Shown here: in pieces, positions 15,008 through 22,059 of the stretch | Layout: each line of letters opens with the position of its first letter | Numbering within the stretch: the first letter of the stretch is position 1 | Assembly (NCBI GenBank): GCA_902519835.1 | Contig: CABYLU010000006.1 | Location: forward strand, 1 to 42,927 | Reading direction: 5' to 3' | From: an uncultured Pelagibacteraceae bacterium | GTDB lineage: Bacteria; Pseudomonadota; Alphaproteobacteria; Pelagibacterales; AG-422-B15 | DNA length: 42,927 nt | Position numbers and translations under genes: made by a program | The notes under the pieces: generated by a model | Told to the model about the DNA's origin: nothing | Seen by the model: the letters and a program-made list of their open reading frames with translations, nothing else | Databases searched by the model: none

Positions 15008-16102
15008 ATGAAGCTAGATTTTGACTCAAAAGAATTAAGAGTATTTGATAAAGAGGAAATTTTTAAAATACATCCCTTGTGGATACGGGAACGATCAATT
15101 GAAAAAGGGGAAGTTGATCAAAATTCTTTCCAAAGATTATATGATCCTGAAAAGATTAAACCTGATTTGCAAATAAAGAATGCTCAGCTACTAGCAGATA
15201 ACAAAATGCTTGTAGAATTTTCTGATAACCATAGTGCAACTTATTGTTTAGATAAGTTAATAACAGAAATTACAAGATCAAATGTCCTACCGCCAAAGAT
15301 TTATTGGAATAAAAATGATGCTGAGTTAAAAAAATTTAGTTTTGCCTATGGAGCAAACGAAAGTCAGCAATTGTTTGAAATTTTAAAATTTTATCATCAG
15401 TATGGCTACGTTGTAGTCGAAGATTTGCCAGCTAAGGATGGAGAAGTTATAAAATTTGCTGAAAAAATTGGGTTTATTCGAGAAACTAATTTTGGAAAGC
15501 TATTTAATGTGAGGTCACAAAAACAACCTAATGACTTAGCTTATACATCCATCGAATTAGAATCGCATACTGATAATCCCTACAGAAAACCAGTACCATC
15601 AATTCAATTTTTATTTTGTATTGAAAACAGTTGCAAAGGTGGAGATTCCACAGTTGTTGATGGTTTCAAAGTTGCAGAGGATCTAAAAAAAGAAAATCCA
15701 CAAGCTTTTAATATCCTAGTAAATACTCTAATAAATTATAAATTTGAAGATAATGATGCTATTTTAGAAAAAACTGGAAAAATTATAAAATTAAGTGCTA
15801 GAGGAGAACTCAAACAAATAAAATATAGTAATAGATTAGACTTTGTATTTTACGATGAGCCAAAGGTTTTGGAAGAATTTTATGCTGCTAAAAGAGTTAT
15901 GCATCAAATGATCAATTCAGATAAATATATATTACAATTTCATTTAGAGCCTGGTAACTTATTAGTTATGAATAATTACAGAACTTTGCATGGAAGAAGA
16001 AGCTACAATACATCTGAAGGAAGTCGTTGGCTTCAAGGGCTATATATTGACCATGACTCTGCTGAAAGTAAATATAAACTACTCTCTAAGGAAGTAGAAT
16101 GA
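15008..16102 (+). CDS. tmpA: TmpA-like 2OG-Fe(II) oxygenase (gamma-butyrobetaine hydroxylase family)
   Basis: This 364-residue enzyme has a small N-terminal DUF971-like domain ('HPLWIRERS', residues ~22-85) and a TauD-type catalytic domain. Iron ligands are His187 and Asp189 ('SHTDNPYR') and His328 ('TLHGRRSY'); Arg340 in 'SRWLQGLYID' should hold 2-oxoglutarate. Family members are usually called gamma-butyrobetaine hydroxylase. Here the gene overlaps by four bases an HD-domain oxygenase, the arrangement known for TmpA-TmpB, in which TmpA hydroxylates 2-(trimethylamino)ethylphosphonate at C1. A second gamma-butyrobetaine hydroxylase function is the main alternative and is worth weighing, because the other hydroxylase gene in the window is broken. 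Confidence 0.78.
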   Translation: MKLDFDSKELRVFDKEEIFKIHPLWIRERSIEKGEVDQNSFQRLYDPEKIKPDLQIKNAQLLADNKMLVEFSDNHSATYCLDKLITEITRSNVLPPKIYWNKNDAELKKFSFAYGANESQQLFEILKFYHQYGYVVVEDLPAKDGEVIKFAEKIGFIRETNFGKLFNVRSQKQPNDLAYTSIELESHTDNPYRKPVPSIQFLFCIENSCKGGDSTVVDGFKVAEDLKKENPQAFNILVNTLINYKFEDNDAILEKTGKIIKLSARGELKQIKYSNRLDFVFYDEPKVLEEFYAAKRVMHQMINSDKYILQFHLEPGNLLVMNNYRTLHGRRSYNTSEGSRWLQGLYIDHDSAESKYKLLSKEVE

Positions 16103-16650
16103 AGACAGTCAAGTTTACCGAAATGAAAAAAGGGTCAAAAGAAGATTATGAACTTTTGGCTGAATATGAAAAAAACTATGTAAATGAACTTCCTGATCGA
16201 ATTTTGGAATCATTAAAAAACTTAGATAATTCAGTTGATGGGTACCAAGTATCAAGACTAGAGCATTCTTTGCAATCAGCAACCAGGGCTGAAAAAGATG
16301 GAGCAGATGAAGAAATGATTGTTGCTACATTGTTACATGATATAGGAGACAGTCTTGCTCCTTACAATCACAGTCAGCTCATAGCGGCTGTTTTAAGGCC
16401 GTATGTTTCTGAAAAGGTTCATTGGATTATGTTGCATCATGGCCTTTTTCAAGAATATTATTATGCTCATCATTTAGGCAAGGATAGAAATTCACGAGAT
16501 AAATTTAAAGACCACCCATACTATCAAGATGCGATTGATTTTTGTGAAAAGTGGGATCAAAAATCTTTTGATCCTAATTATGAATCCTTCCCGTTAGATC
16601 ATTTTGAACCAATGGTGAGAAGATTATTTTCTAAAGAGCCAAATTTTTAA
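16099..16650 (+). CDS. tmpB: TmpB/PhnZ-like HD-domain mixed-valent diiron oxygenase
   Basis: This 183-residue HD-domain protein most resembles PhnZ and TmpB, diiron oxygenases that break the C-P bond of a 1-hydroxyphosphonate. Metal-site residues visible include His56 in 'RLEHSLQSA', His80-Asp81 in 'LLHDIGD', the histidines around 108-114 ('HWIMLHHG') and Asp153 in 'WDQKSFDP'. A Tyr lies just before the first metal His, where the PhnZ family has its active-site Tyr lid. With the TmpA-like gene it overlaps (ATGA), the expected overall reaction is trimethylaminoethylphosphonate to glycine betaine and phosphate. Betaine then enters the BHMT route encoded nearby. No phosphonate transporter is in the window. 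The stop overlaps a convergent stop. Confidence 0.8.
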   Translation: MKTVKFTEMKKGSKEDYELLAEYEKNYVNELPDRILESLKNLDNSVDGYQVSRLEHSLQSATRAEKDGADEEMIVATLLHDIGDSLAPYNHSQLIAAVLRPYVSEKVHWIMLHHGLFQEYYYAHHLGKDRNSRDKFKDHPYYQDAIDFCEKWDQKSFDPNYESFPLDHFEPMVRRLFSKEPNF

Positions 16651-17774
16651 GCTATCTTTTTTACAATTACATTTCCAACTGAATAGCCAGCTCCAAATGA
16701 ACATATAATTGCTAAATCATTTTTATTTAATGATTTATTGTATTTATGAAAGGCAATAATTGAACCAGCTGAACTTGTATTTGCATATTCATCCAGAACT
16801 ACAGGTGCTAATTCTTTTGGGGCATCTTTTCCCAATACATACTTTGAAATTAAAACATTCATATTCTCGTTGGCTTGATGAAGATACATGCCTTTGAGAT
16901 CATTGGCCGATAGGTTATTTTCTTCTAAATGAGATTTAATCAAGTTAGAAACTTCTGGAACAACTTCCTTAAATACTTTTCGTCCATTTTGATGAAATAA
17001 TTTATCTGACTGACCAACGCCATCAGGCGATGAATTATTTAAAAAGCCATAATTATTTCTTATATTGTTTGAAAACTTAGTTAATAATCTAGTACCAATT
17101 ATTTCATAGGAGTTTTCTTTGATATTTTCTTCATTAAGACGTTCTAAAATAACTGCAGTCGCAACGTCTCCAAAAATAAAATGACAGTCTCGATCTCTGA
17201 AATTTAAATGTCCGGTACAAATTTCAGGATTAATCATGATAGCAGACTTTATACTTCCAGACTTTACCATGTCGAAGATAGTTTGAATTCCAAAAGTTGC
17301 TGATGAACACGCAACATTCATATCAAAAGCAAAACCTTTGATACCCAAAGCATTTTGTATTTCAATTGCAATTGCTGGATAGGCACGCTCAAGATTTGAA
17401 CAAGCTACAATTACTGCATCAATATCATCTACATCTATATTTGAGTTTTTAATCGCATCTTTAGCTGCAATGACCCCCATTTCAGCTAAATTAGATAATT
17501 CTTCTTCTGACCTTTCTCTCAATTTAGGCCTCATAAAAGAAGTATCTAGAATTCCTGTTTTATTTTGTACATATCTTGATTTAACGCCTGATGCTTTTTC
17601 TATGAATTCAGCGCTGGATTTTTCCAAAGGTTGGGTTTTTCCATTTTTAATATCTTCTGAATTTATTTCATTAAATTCATCAACATATTTATTGAATGAT
17701 TGTACCAATTCCTCATTAGAGATTTTTTCCTTAGGAGTGTAAAGGCCGGTCCCAGAAATTTGAACTTTATACAT
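16647..17774 (-). CDS. Beta-ketoacyl-ACP synthase III-like protein
   Basis: This 375-residue thiolase-fold condensing enzyme has the KAS III triad: Cys156 in 'NVACSSATFG', His299 in 'YLHQANENM' and Asn332 in 'YANTSSAGS'. The sequence 'GTGLYTPKEKISNEEL' at the N-terminus is family-typical. It is about 50 residues longer than housekeeping FabH (~320); the extra length lies in residues ~25-90 and ~215-260. It may therefore be a specialised member (OleA-like or a beta-ketodecanoyl/secondary-metabolite type) rather than the fatty acid initiator. No acyl carrier protein or other fatty acid genes adjoin it. Its stop overlaps the tmpB stop by four bases. Confidence 0.8.
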   Translation of the reverse strand: MYKVQISGTGLYTPKEKISNEELVQSFNKYVDEFNEINSEDIKNGKTQPLEKSSAEFIEKASGVKSRYVQNKTGILDTSFMRPKLRERSEEELSNLAEMGVIAAKDAIKNSNIDVDDIDAVIVACSNLERAYPAIAIEIQNALGIKGFAFDMNVACSSATFGIQTIFDMVKSGSIKSAIMINPEICTGHLNFRDRDCHFIFGDVATAVILERLNEENIKENSYEIIGTRLLTKFSNNIRNNYGFLNNSSPDGVGQSDKLFHQNGRKVFKEVVPEVSNLIKSHLEENNLSANDLKGMYLHQANENMNVLISKYVLGKDAPKELAPVVLDEYANTSSAGSIIAFHKYNKSLNKNDLAIICSFGAGYSVGNVIVKKIA

Positions 17775-17833
17775 ATTGGAAACTATAAAATTTAAGTAGG
17801 CGCTTTGACTAATTAACTTTTTTTTCTAATTAT

Positions 17834-17870
17834 TACAAAAAAAGAAAACTGACCCTAAAAAAGGGCCAGC
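17834..17870 (-). terminator. Intrinsic terminator of the small lipoprotein gene
   Basis: Read on the minus strand, CTGGCCCT (17869-17862) pairs with AGGGTCAG (17856-17849) as an 8-bp stem with one G-T pair and a five-T loop. It is followed at once by a T-rich tract broken by one C. It starts 10 bases after the lipoprotein stop, so it fits a rho-independent terminator. Confidence 0.75.
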
Positions 17871-17879
17871 TTCTAATAT

Positions 17880-17996
17880 TTATATTCCTGGAATATAAGG
17901 AACGCCATCACCTTTAATGGTTTCATTTATGCTTTGTAATGTAGTACAAGCTGAAATCATAAAACTGAAAGCTAAAACTGTAAGAGTAGTACGCAT
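17880..17996 (-). CDS. Small putative lipoprotein (38 aa)
   Basis: The 38-residue product begins with a short signal (MRTTLTVLAFSFMISAC) whose 'ISAC' is a lipobox. Cleavage would leave a lipidated peptide of only about 22 residues ending 'GDGVPYIPGI'. A strong ribosome site (AGGAG) lies seven bases before the ATG. The gene has its own good promoter upstream and an intrinsic terminator just downstream, so it looks like a real, separately transcribed gene. It resembles entericidin-type small lipoproteins only in size and layout, not in the mature sequence. Function unknown; an envelope role is inferred. Confidence 0.75.
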   Translation of the reverse strand: MRTTLTVLAFSFMISACTTLQSINETIKGDGVPYIPGI

Positions 17997-18022
17997 GCTT
18001 TTTCTCCTATTTATTTAAAGAT

Positions 18023-18050
18023 ACTATATTTAATTAAGTACTAATTACAA
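18023..18050 (-). promoter_or_regulatory. Promoter of the small lipoprotein gene
   Basis: On the minus strand TTGTAA (18050-18045), a 16-base spacer and TATAGT (18028-18023) precede the AGGAG and ATG of the 38-residue lipoprotein. It gives a leader of about 20 bases. Confidence 0.45.
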
Positions 18051-18067
18051 TTATTATGTTTAGAATC

Positions 18068-18316
18068 ATGAAATTCTATGTGTATATCATTGGCACAACT
18101 AATCCTAAGCCCAGAACATATGTTGGTTGGACCAATAATATTGATAAAAGAATAAGTGCTCATAACGCCTCAAAAGGTGCAAAGTACACTAGAGGTAGCA
18201 AATGGAAACTTTTGTATAAAGAGATTTTTGAGTCTAAATCAGATGCAATGAAAAGGGAAATTGTTTTAAAAAAAGATCGTAAACTCAGAACGGAACTTAG
18301 AAAAAAATTAGTTTAA
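18068..18316 (+). CDS. GIY-YIG nuclease-superfamily protein (UPF0213-like)
   Basis: This 82-residue protein is a stand-alone GIY-YIG domain of the small bacterial type. The two halves of the name motif are seen as 'YVYIIG' and 'TYVGWTNNIDKRISAHN', with the following Arg and the C-terminal 'AMKREIVLKKDRKLRTELRKKL' that is typical of this family. The start at 18068 (MKFYVYII) is preferred over an ATG 12 bases upstream because it matches the family. Role unknown; these small proteins are found chromosomally and are not evidence of a homing element. Its stop overlaps a convergent gene by nine bases. Confidence 0.8.
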   Translation: MKFYVYIIGTTNPKPRTYVGWTNNIDKRISAHNASKGAKYTRGSKWKLLYKEIFESKSDAMKREIVLKKDRKLRTELRKKLV

Positions 18317-18730
18317 AGTTCCATATTCACTTCTTCCTTTTTTTCTCAGTCCGTAAGGACCAGCAATATAAATTGTAATTGGCTTAATGCCTGGCTCTAA
18401 GTCAACCCGGTGCAAATTATCAGCACTTCTGAAGCCTATATAAAATTTTCCACGCCATTTTCTTTCTTCTTTGATGTTTGTCTCCCAGTAACCACCACTT
18501 AAAATAATTGTAATATATGGAAAGGGATGATTGTGTAGCCCAATTCCATGATCATTATCTAAAATATGATGAATAAGTATATTGAAAGGAAACCATTTTG
18601 GTCTTTTTCTAAATAGCAAATAATACCTGGCGGTCCATGGTTTTGCTAAATGATATTCTGGGTGTGAAGGGCCTCTGTCCATCACAACTTTTTTTCGTCC
18701 TAATTTCTCTAGTATCTTAAGAAAAAGCAT
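18308..18730 (-). CDS. Cupin-fold hypothetical protein
   Basis: This 140-residue protein has a beta-rich, cupin-like core with a possible metal site in 'GIGLHNHPFPYITIILSGGYWE' (two His near residue 65), and a C-terminal 'LHRVDLEPGIKPITIYIAG'. An in-frame extension to 18916 exists but runs back through the tRNA-Arg gene, so the ATG at 18730 is chosen. No substrate or pathway can be assigned. It diverges from tRNA-Arg and an oxygenase gene. Confidence 0.7.
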   Translation of the reverse strand: MLFLKILEKLGRKKVVMDRGPSHPEYHLAKPWTARYYLLFRKRPKWFPFNILIHHILDNDHGIGLHNHPFPYITIILSGGYWETNIKEERKWRGKFYIGFRSADNLHRVDLEPGIKPITIYIAGPYGLRKKGRSEYGTLN

Positions 18731-18753
18731 GGTACGTGAAATATAATATAGAT

Positions 18754-18830
18754 GCGTCCGTAGCTCAACTGGATAGAGCATCAGACTTCGGATCTGAGGG
18801 TTGAGGGTTCGAATCCTTCCGGGCGCACCA
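18754..18830 (+). tRNA. tRNA-Arg (anticodon TCG)
   Basis: This 77-base cloverleaf has the acceptor stem GCGTCCG paired with CGGGCGC and an encoded 3' ACCA. The anticodon stem TCAGA/TCTGA encloses loop CTTCGGA, so the anticodon is TCG, which reads CGA-type Arg codons. The T arm contains GGTTCGAATCC. A TATAAT hexamer at 18742-18747 lies 6 bases before the 5' end, where a -10 box belongs. Confidence 0.95.
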
Positions 18831-18839
18831 GAAAAAAAT

Positions 18840-19439
18840 ATGAAGATATATAAACCATTTGGACCAACAATAGGCAAAACAAAGCTCTCATCGAGAACAG
18901 TTACAAACTTAAACAAGTTTTCAGATCAAGTGTCAAAAAATAAGTCCTTATCTAAAAAGTATGATTATGATCATAGTCTCATAGGAAGTATGAAACAGCA
19001 GTTTAAAATACCAAATAAAATTTTAAAAGCTGGAATAGAAAAACAGATAATTAATTCAATAAAAGATTATTATAAGCAAACATTAAATATAAAAGTTAAG
19101 AAAATTAAAATTGAAAGAGCTTGGATAGTAAGTCAGTATGCTGGGGATTTTAATCCACCTCATTTACACAGAGGCAACATCAGCGGTGTGGGTTATTTAA
19201 AAATTCCCTCTTCTATACGATTAAATAAAGAAAAAGATTTAGCAGGTTTAATATCATTTTTTGATGGTCGTGTTTCTATGCCCAGGAACAGCCCTCCGCT
19301 AGTTAAGCACCGTGAAACATTTAAGCCTAAGGTAGGAGATTTGTATATTTTCCCTTCTTTTTTAATGCATGATGTCCACCCTTTTAGAGGAGATGGTGAG
19401 AGACGGTGTTTTTCTTTTAATGCATTCGTAGACGCTTAA
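18840..19439 (+). CDS. Putative 2OG-Fe(II) oxygenase of the TIGR02466-like type
   Basis: This 199-residue protein looks like a small 2-oxoglutarate- and iron-dependent oxygenase. Candidate metal ligands are the His pair in 'NPPHLHRGNISGVGYLK' (about residues 105-107), followed by an Asp-containing 'FFDGRV', and the distal His in 'FPSFLMHDVHPF'; 'ERRCFSFN' would hold 2-oxoglutarate. Related proteins occur in marine bacteria and phages, with unknown substrates. An in-frame upstream extension lies inside the tRNA, so the ATG at 18840 is used. It begins only nine bases after tRNA-Arg and has no separate promoter room, so it is probably co-transcribed with the tRNA. Confidence 0.7.
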   Translation: MKIYKPFGPTIGKTKLSSRTVTNLNKFSDQVSKNKSLSKKYDYDHSLIGSMKQQFKIPNKILKAGIEKQIINSIKDYYKQTLNIKVKKIKIERAWIVSQYAGDFNPPHLHRGNISGVGYLKIPSSIRLNKEKDLAGLISFFDGRVSMPRNSPPLVKHRETFKPKVGDLYIFPSFLMHDVHPFRGDGERRCFSFNAFVDA

Positions 19440-20075
19440 TTAATGTTTCTTGTTAAAATTTTTAAATTCTTTATTGATTAATTTTTTAGACAAAGAACCT
19501 TCGCGTATAATTTTTATTTGATTATTTTTAGTTTCAACTAAAGTTGACTCTTTAAAGCTCATTTTACCTTTTTTTTCGATTGCATAAGCAACATCTTTTG
19601 ATTTTATTATTCCTAATTGATTTATAGATTTTATATTTATTTCTCCATGAATATTAGCGCTTGTAGTTGCAAGTGGCTTTTGAATGTACTCGAGAATTTT
19701 TATAACATCTTTATTTTTTGGAATGCGTATACCTACCTTAGACAATCTTTTATCCCCATTGTAAAACTTTTTTCCTTTCTTTTTTAATATCAAAGTAAGT
19801 GGTCCAGGCCAATATTTTGATGCCAAATATTCTTCAAAGGGTGAAAATATTGCAAGCTTTTTAGCTTCAGCAATTGAATGAGTAAACAGAATAAGAGGAA
19901 ATCTTTTGGGTCTTTTTTTAATCTTAAATATATTTTCAACGCCTTGAAAACTCTTTGCATCGGCTGCAATACCATAAACGGTATCTGTTGGGATTACTAT
20001 AGTTTTTCCTATGAGTAGACTTCTAGTTATAATTTTAATATTATTTGAATTTAGATTTATTATTTTAGATTTCAT
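19440..20075 (-). CDS. tsaC: L-threonylcarbamoyladenylate synthase
   Basis: This 211-residue YrdC/Sua5-family enzyme makes threonylcarbamoyl-AMP from threonine, bicarbonate and ATP, for the t6A modification of ANN-reading tRNAs. The diagnostic segment 'GKTIVIPTDTVYGIAADA' lies at residues ~22-40, followed by 'KIKKRPKRFPLILF' and 'YWPGPLTLILKK', and then 'VGIRIPKN' and 'PLATTSANIHGE'. The start at 20075 (MKSKIINL) is used; a longer reading would run into the divergent gene. It has the short, YrdC-only form without the C-terminal Sua5 domain. Only three bases separate its ATG from the divergent deacetylase-family gene. Confidence 0.9.
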   Translation of the reverse strand: MKSKIINLNSNNIKIITRSLLIGKTIVIPTDTVYGIAADAKSFQGVENIFKIKKRPKRFPLILFTHSIAEAKKLAIFSPFEEYLASKYWPGPLTLILKKKGKKFYNGDKRLSKVGIRIPKNKDVIKILEYIQKPLATTSANIHGEINIKSINQLGIIKSKDVAYAIEKKGKMSFKESTLVETKNNQIKIIREGSLSKKLINKEFKNFNKKH

Positions 20076-20078
20076 TAA

Positions 20079-21014
20079 ATGACTCAAACACAAATATATT
20101 TCGATGATAGTTTTAAAGATCATGTATCTTCTCTCGATTATCCAGAGAGAACTGATCGAGTAAAAAATATCATCGATTTAATAAATAATGAAGAATTTAA
20201 AAATATATCAATAATTAAACCGAATAAGGTAGATTACTCTCATATTTATGAAGTACATGATAAAAGATTTGTAGATGAAACTCTTGATCGTTTTCCAAAA
20301 GATGAACAGATAGTTTTTCTGGATCAAGAAACACCTGTTTCTCGTGGTTCTTTTGAGGCAACATTAAAAGCTGCAGGCGCTGGCATAGACGCAGCAGATA
20401 ACGTTATAAATAAAAAATGTATGAATGCGTTTTGTATTGTAAGGCCGCCAGGCCATCATGCATGTTATGACCGTTCAATGGGTTTTTGTGTATTTAATAA
20501 TGTAGCTATATCTGCAAAGTACTTGATTAATCGGTATGGTTTAGAAAATATTGCCATTATTGACTTTGATGTTCATCATGGAAACGGAACGCAAGATATA
20601 TTCTATGAAAATTCTAAGGTGCATTACTATTCAACTCATCAATATCCATTGTATCCTGGAACAGGCGATACAAATGAAAAAGGAGTAGGCAATATTGTTA
20701 ATGTACCTCTTCAAGCGGGAACAAATTCATCTCAATATCAATCGGCATTTGATGAGATGATTATAAAAAAATTACATGATCAAAAACCAGATTTTTTAAT
20801 TTTATCAGCGGGTTTCGATGCTCACAAAAAAGACCCATTGGCATCGTTAGAACTTTTAGAAAATGATTTTAAATTGATTACACAAAAGTTGATGAGTATT
20901 GCAGATAAATATTGTGATAATCGAATTATTTCTATGCTTGAAGGTGGATATGATATACAAGCTTTAGAAAATTCAATGATTACCCATATAAGAGAGTTAC
21001 AAAATAATGACTAA
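20079..21014 (+). CDS. Histone deacetylase-family (acetoin utilisation/APAH-like) hydrolase
   Basis: This 311-residue zinc hydrolase belongs to the HDAC/AcuC/acetylpolyamine amidohydrolase superfamily. It removes acetyl or similar groups from amines; the bacterial substrate is unknown. The catalytic His pair is 126-127 ('RPPGHHAC'), and the zinc ligands are Asp164 and His166 in 'IDFDVHHGNGT' plus the later Asp in 'SAGFDAHKKDPLA'. The 'LEGGYD' loop is present near residue 290. It overlaps xseB by eight bases, so it probably heads the operon with xseB and ispA, an arrangement familiar from alphaproteobacteria. Confidence 0.87.
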   Translation: MTQTQIYFDDSFKDHVSSLDYPERTDRVKNIIDLINNEEFKNISIIKPNKVDYSHIYEVHDKRFVDETLDRFPKDEQIVFLDQETPVSRGSFEATLKAAGAGIDAADNVINKKCMNAFCIVRPPGHHACYDRSMGFCVFNNVAISAKYLINRYGLENIAIIDFDVHHGNGTQDIFYENSKVHYYSTHQYPLYPGTGDTNEKGVGNIVNVPLQAGTNSSQYQSAFDEMIIKKLHDQKPDFLILSAGFDAHKKDPLASLELLENDFKLITQKLMSIADKYCDNRIISMLEGGYDIQALENSMITHIRELQNND

Positions 21015-21240
21015 AATACCTGATGACATAAAAAAACTTTCTTTTGAAAAAGCTATGGAAGAACTATCTGAGATCGTAGAAAATTTAGAGAGTGGAAACA
21101 TTGATCTTGAAAAGTCTATTGAGTATTATACGCGTGGATCGCAATTAAGAGCCCATTGCCAACAAAAATTAGACGATGCAGTTTTAAAACTTGAGGAAAT
21201 CAAAGTTCTGCCAGATGGTAAAATATCTAAAAAAAAGTAA
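21007..21240 (+). CDS. xseB: Exodeoxyribonuclease VII small subunit
   Basis: This 77-residue protein matches XseB in length and pattern: 'SFEKAMEELSEIVENLESGNIDLEKSIEYYTRG' followed by 'CQQKLDDAVLKLEEI'. It forms helical partners of XseA in the nuclease that degrades single-stranded DNA to oligonucleotides. It overlaps the deacetylase-family gene by eight bases and is directly followed by ispA with no gap. xseA is not in the window. Confidence 0.92.
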   Translation: MTKIPDDIKKLSFEKAMEELSEIVENLESGNIDLEKSIEYYTRGSQLRAHCQQKLDDAVLKLEEIKVLPDGKISKKK

Positions 21241-22059
21241 ATGAAACATCAAATCATAAATAACGATTTGAAAAAATTTACCATTAGATTCAATAAATTT
21301 TTAAAAAAAAAACTTAGTAAAGATAAAAATCTATTAAATCAAGCTATCCTGTATTCAATTAATACAGGAGGTAAAAGATTTAGACCATATCTAGTCTATA
21401 TTTTTGGTAAAGAATTGGATTTATCAAATAGTGTTATTTTTAATTTAGCTTCAGCAATTGAGATGTTACATAATTATTCTCTTGTGCATGATGATTTACC
21501 TTCTATGGACAACGATCAATTTAGAAGAGGTAAAAAAACAACACACTATAAATTCAATGAATATACTGCAATTCTCGCAGGATGTGCTTTATTGACAAAA
21601 GCATATCAAATTTTATCTAGTAGTTCTTTTAAAATATCAGATAAGAAAAAAACAAAGTTGATTGAAGTAATGAGCAAAGTTTCAGGTGAAAAAGGACTTC
21701 TTTTAGGGCAATACTATGATTTGAGTTTAAAATCACCTACTGTAAGTGGGAGATTAGAATTAAACAAATTAAAAACTGCAAAATTAATGTCTTATTGCTG
21801 TCAAGCAGTTGCAATTTGTGCAAATAAAAATAAGAGTGTCGAAAATAGTATGAAAAAAATTGGAGAGTACATCGGAGAAATTTTTCAAATCAATGATGAC
21901 ATTGGAGATTTTCCAAGAATGTCAAAGGTAAATACTGAGATTTTACTAAATTACAAAAAAAAACTAGCTGAAAAGACGTTAAAGAATTTGAAGAAAATTA
22001 AATTAAAGAAAAAAAAGACTTTGTTGCTTATTGATTTTTTAGTTGATCTAAAAGTTTAG
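21241..22059 (+). CDS. ispA: Short-chain polyprenyl diphosphate synthase (farnesyl diphosphate synthase), shortened
   Basis: This enzyme joins dimethylallyl and isopentenyl diphosphates to make geranyl and farnesyl diphosphate. The first aspartate-rich motif is 'DDLPSMDND' near residue 82, after 'GGKRFRPYL'. The second is 'QINDDIGDF'. The protein is only 272 residues, against about 290-300 usually. The normal stretch after the second motif (GK..GKD...GK.TY) is missing: the chain passes directly to '[17 protein letters not shown]'. It may still be active, but lysines that bind diphosphate there are absent. It starts right after the xseB stop; dxs, often next, is not here. The stop overlaps aroC by four bases. 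Confidence 0.85.
   Translation: MKHQIINNDLKKFTIRFNKFLKKKLSKDKNLLNQAILYSINTGGKRFRPYLVYIFGKELDLSNSVIFNLASAIEMLHNYSLVHDDLPSMDNDQFRRGKKTTHYKFNEYTAILAGCALLTKAYQILSSSSFKISDKKKTKLIEVMSKVSGEKGLLLGQYYDLSLKSPTVSGRLELNKLKTAKLMSYCCQAVAICANKNKSVENSMKKIGEYIGEIFQINDDIGDFPRMSKVNTEILLNYKKKLAEKTLKNLKKIKLKKKKTLLLIDFLVDLKV

Noticed and set aside
18068..18316. Homing endonuclease or mobile element from the GIY-YIG gene
   Set aside because: It is the small stand-alone UPF0213 type; no intron, repeats or interrupted gene surround it.
18754..18830. tRNA-Arg as an integration site for a genomic island
   Set aside because: No integrase, no repeated tRNA 3' end and no composition change was seen nearby; the same holds for tRNA-Leu and tRNA-Met.
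18731..18916. Longer cupin protein reaching back to 18916
   Set aside because: The extra residues are translated from the tRNA-Arg gene on the opposite strand.
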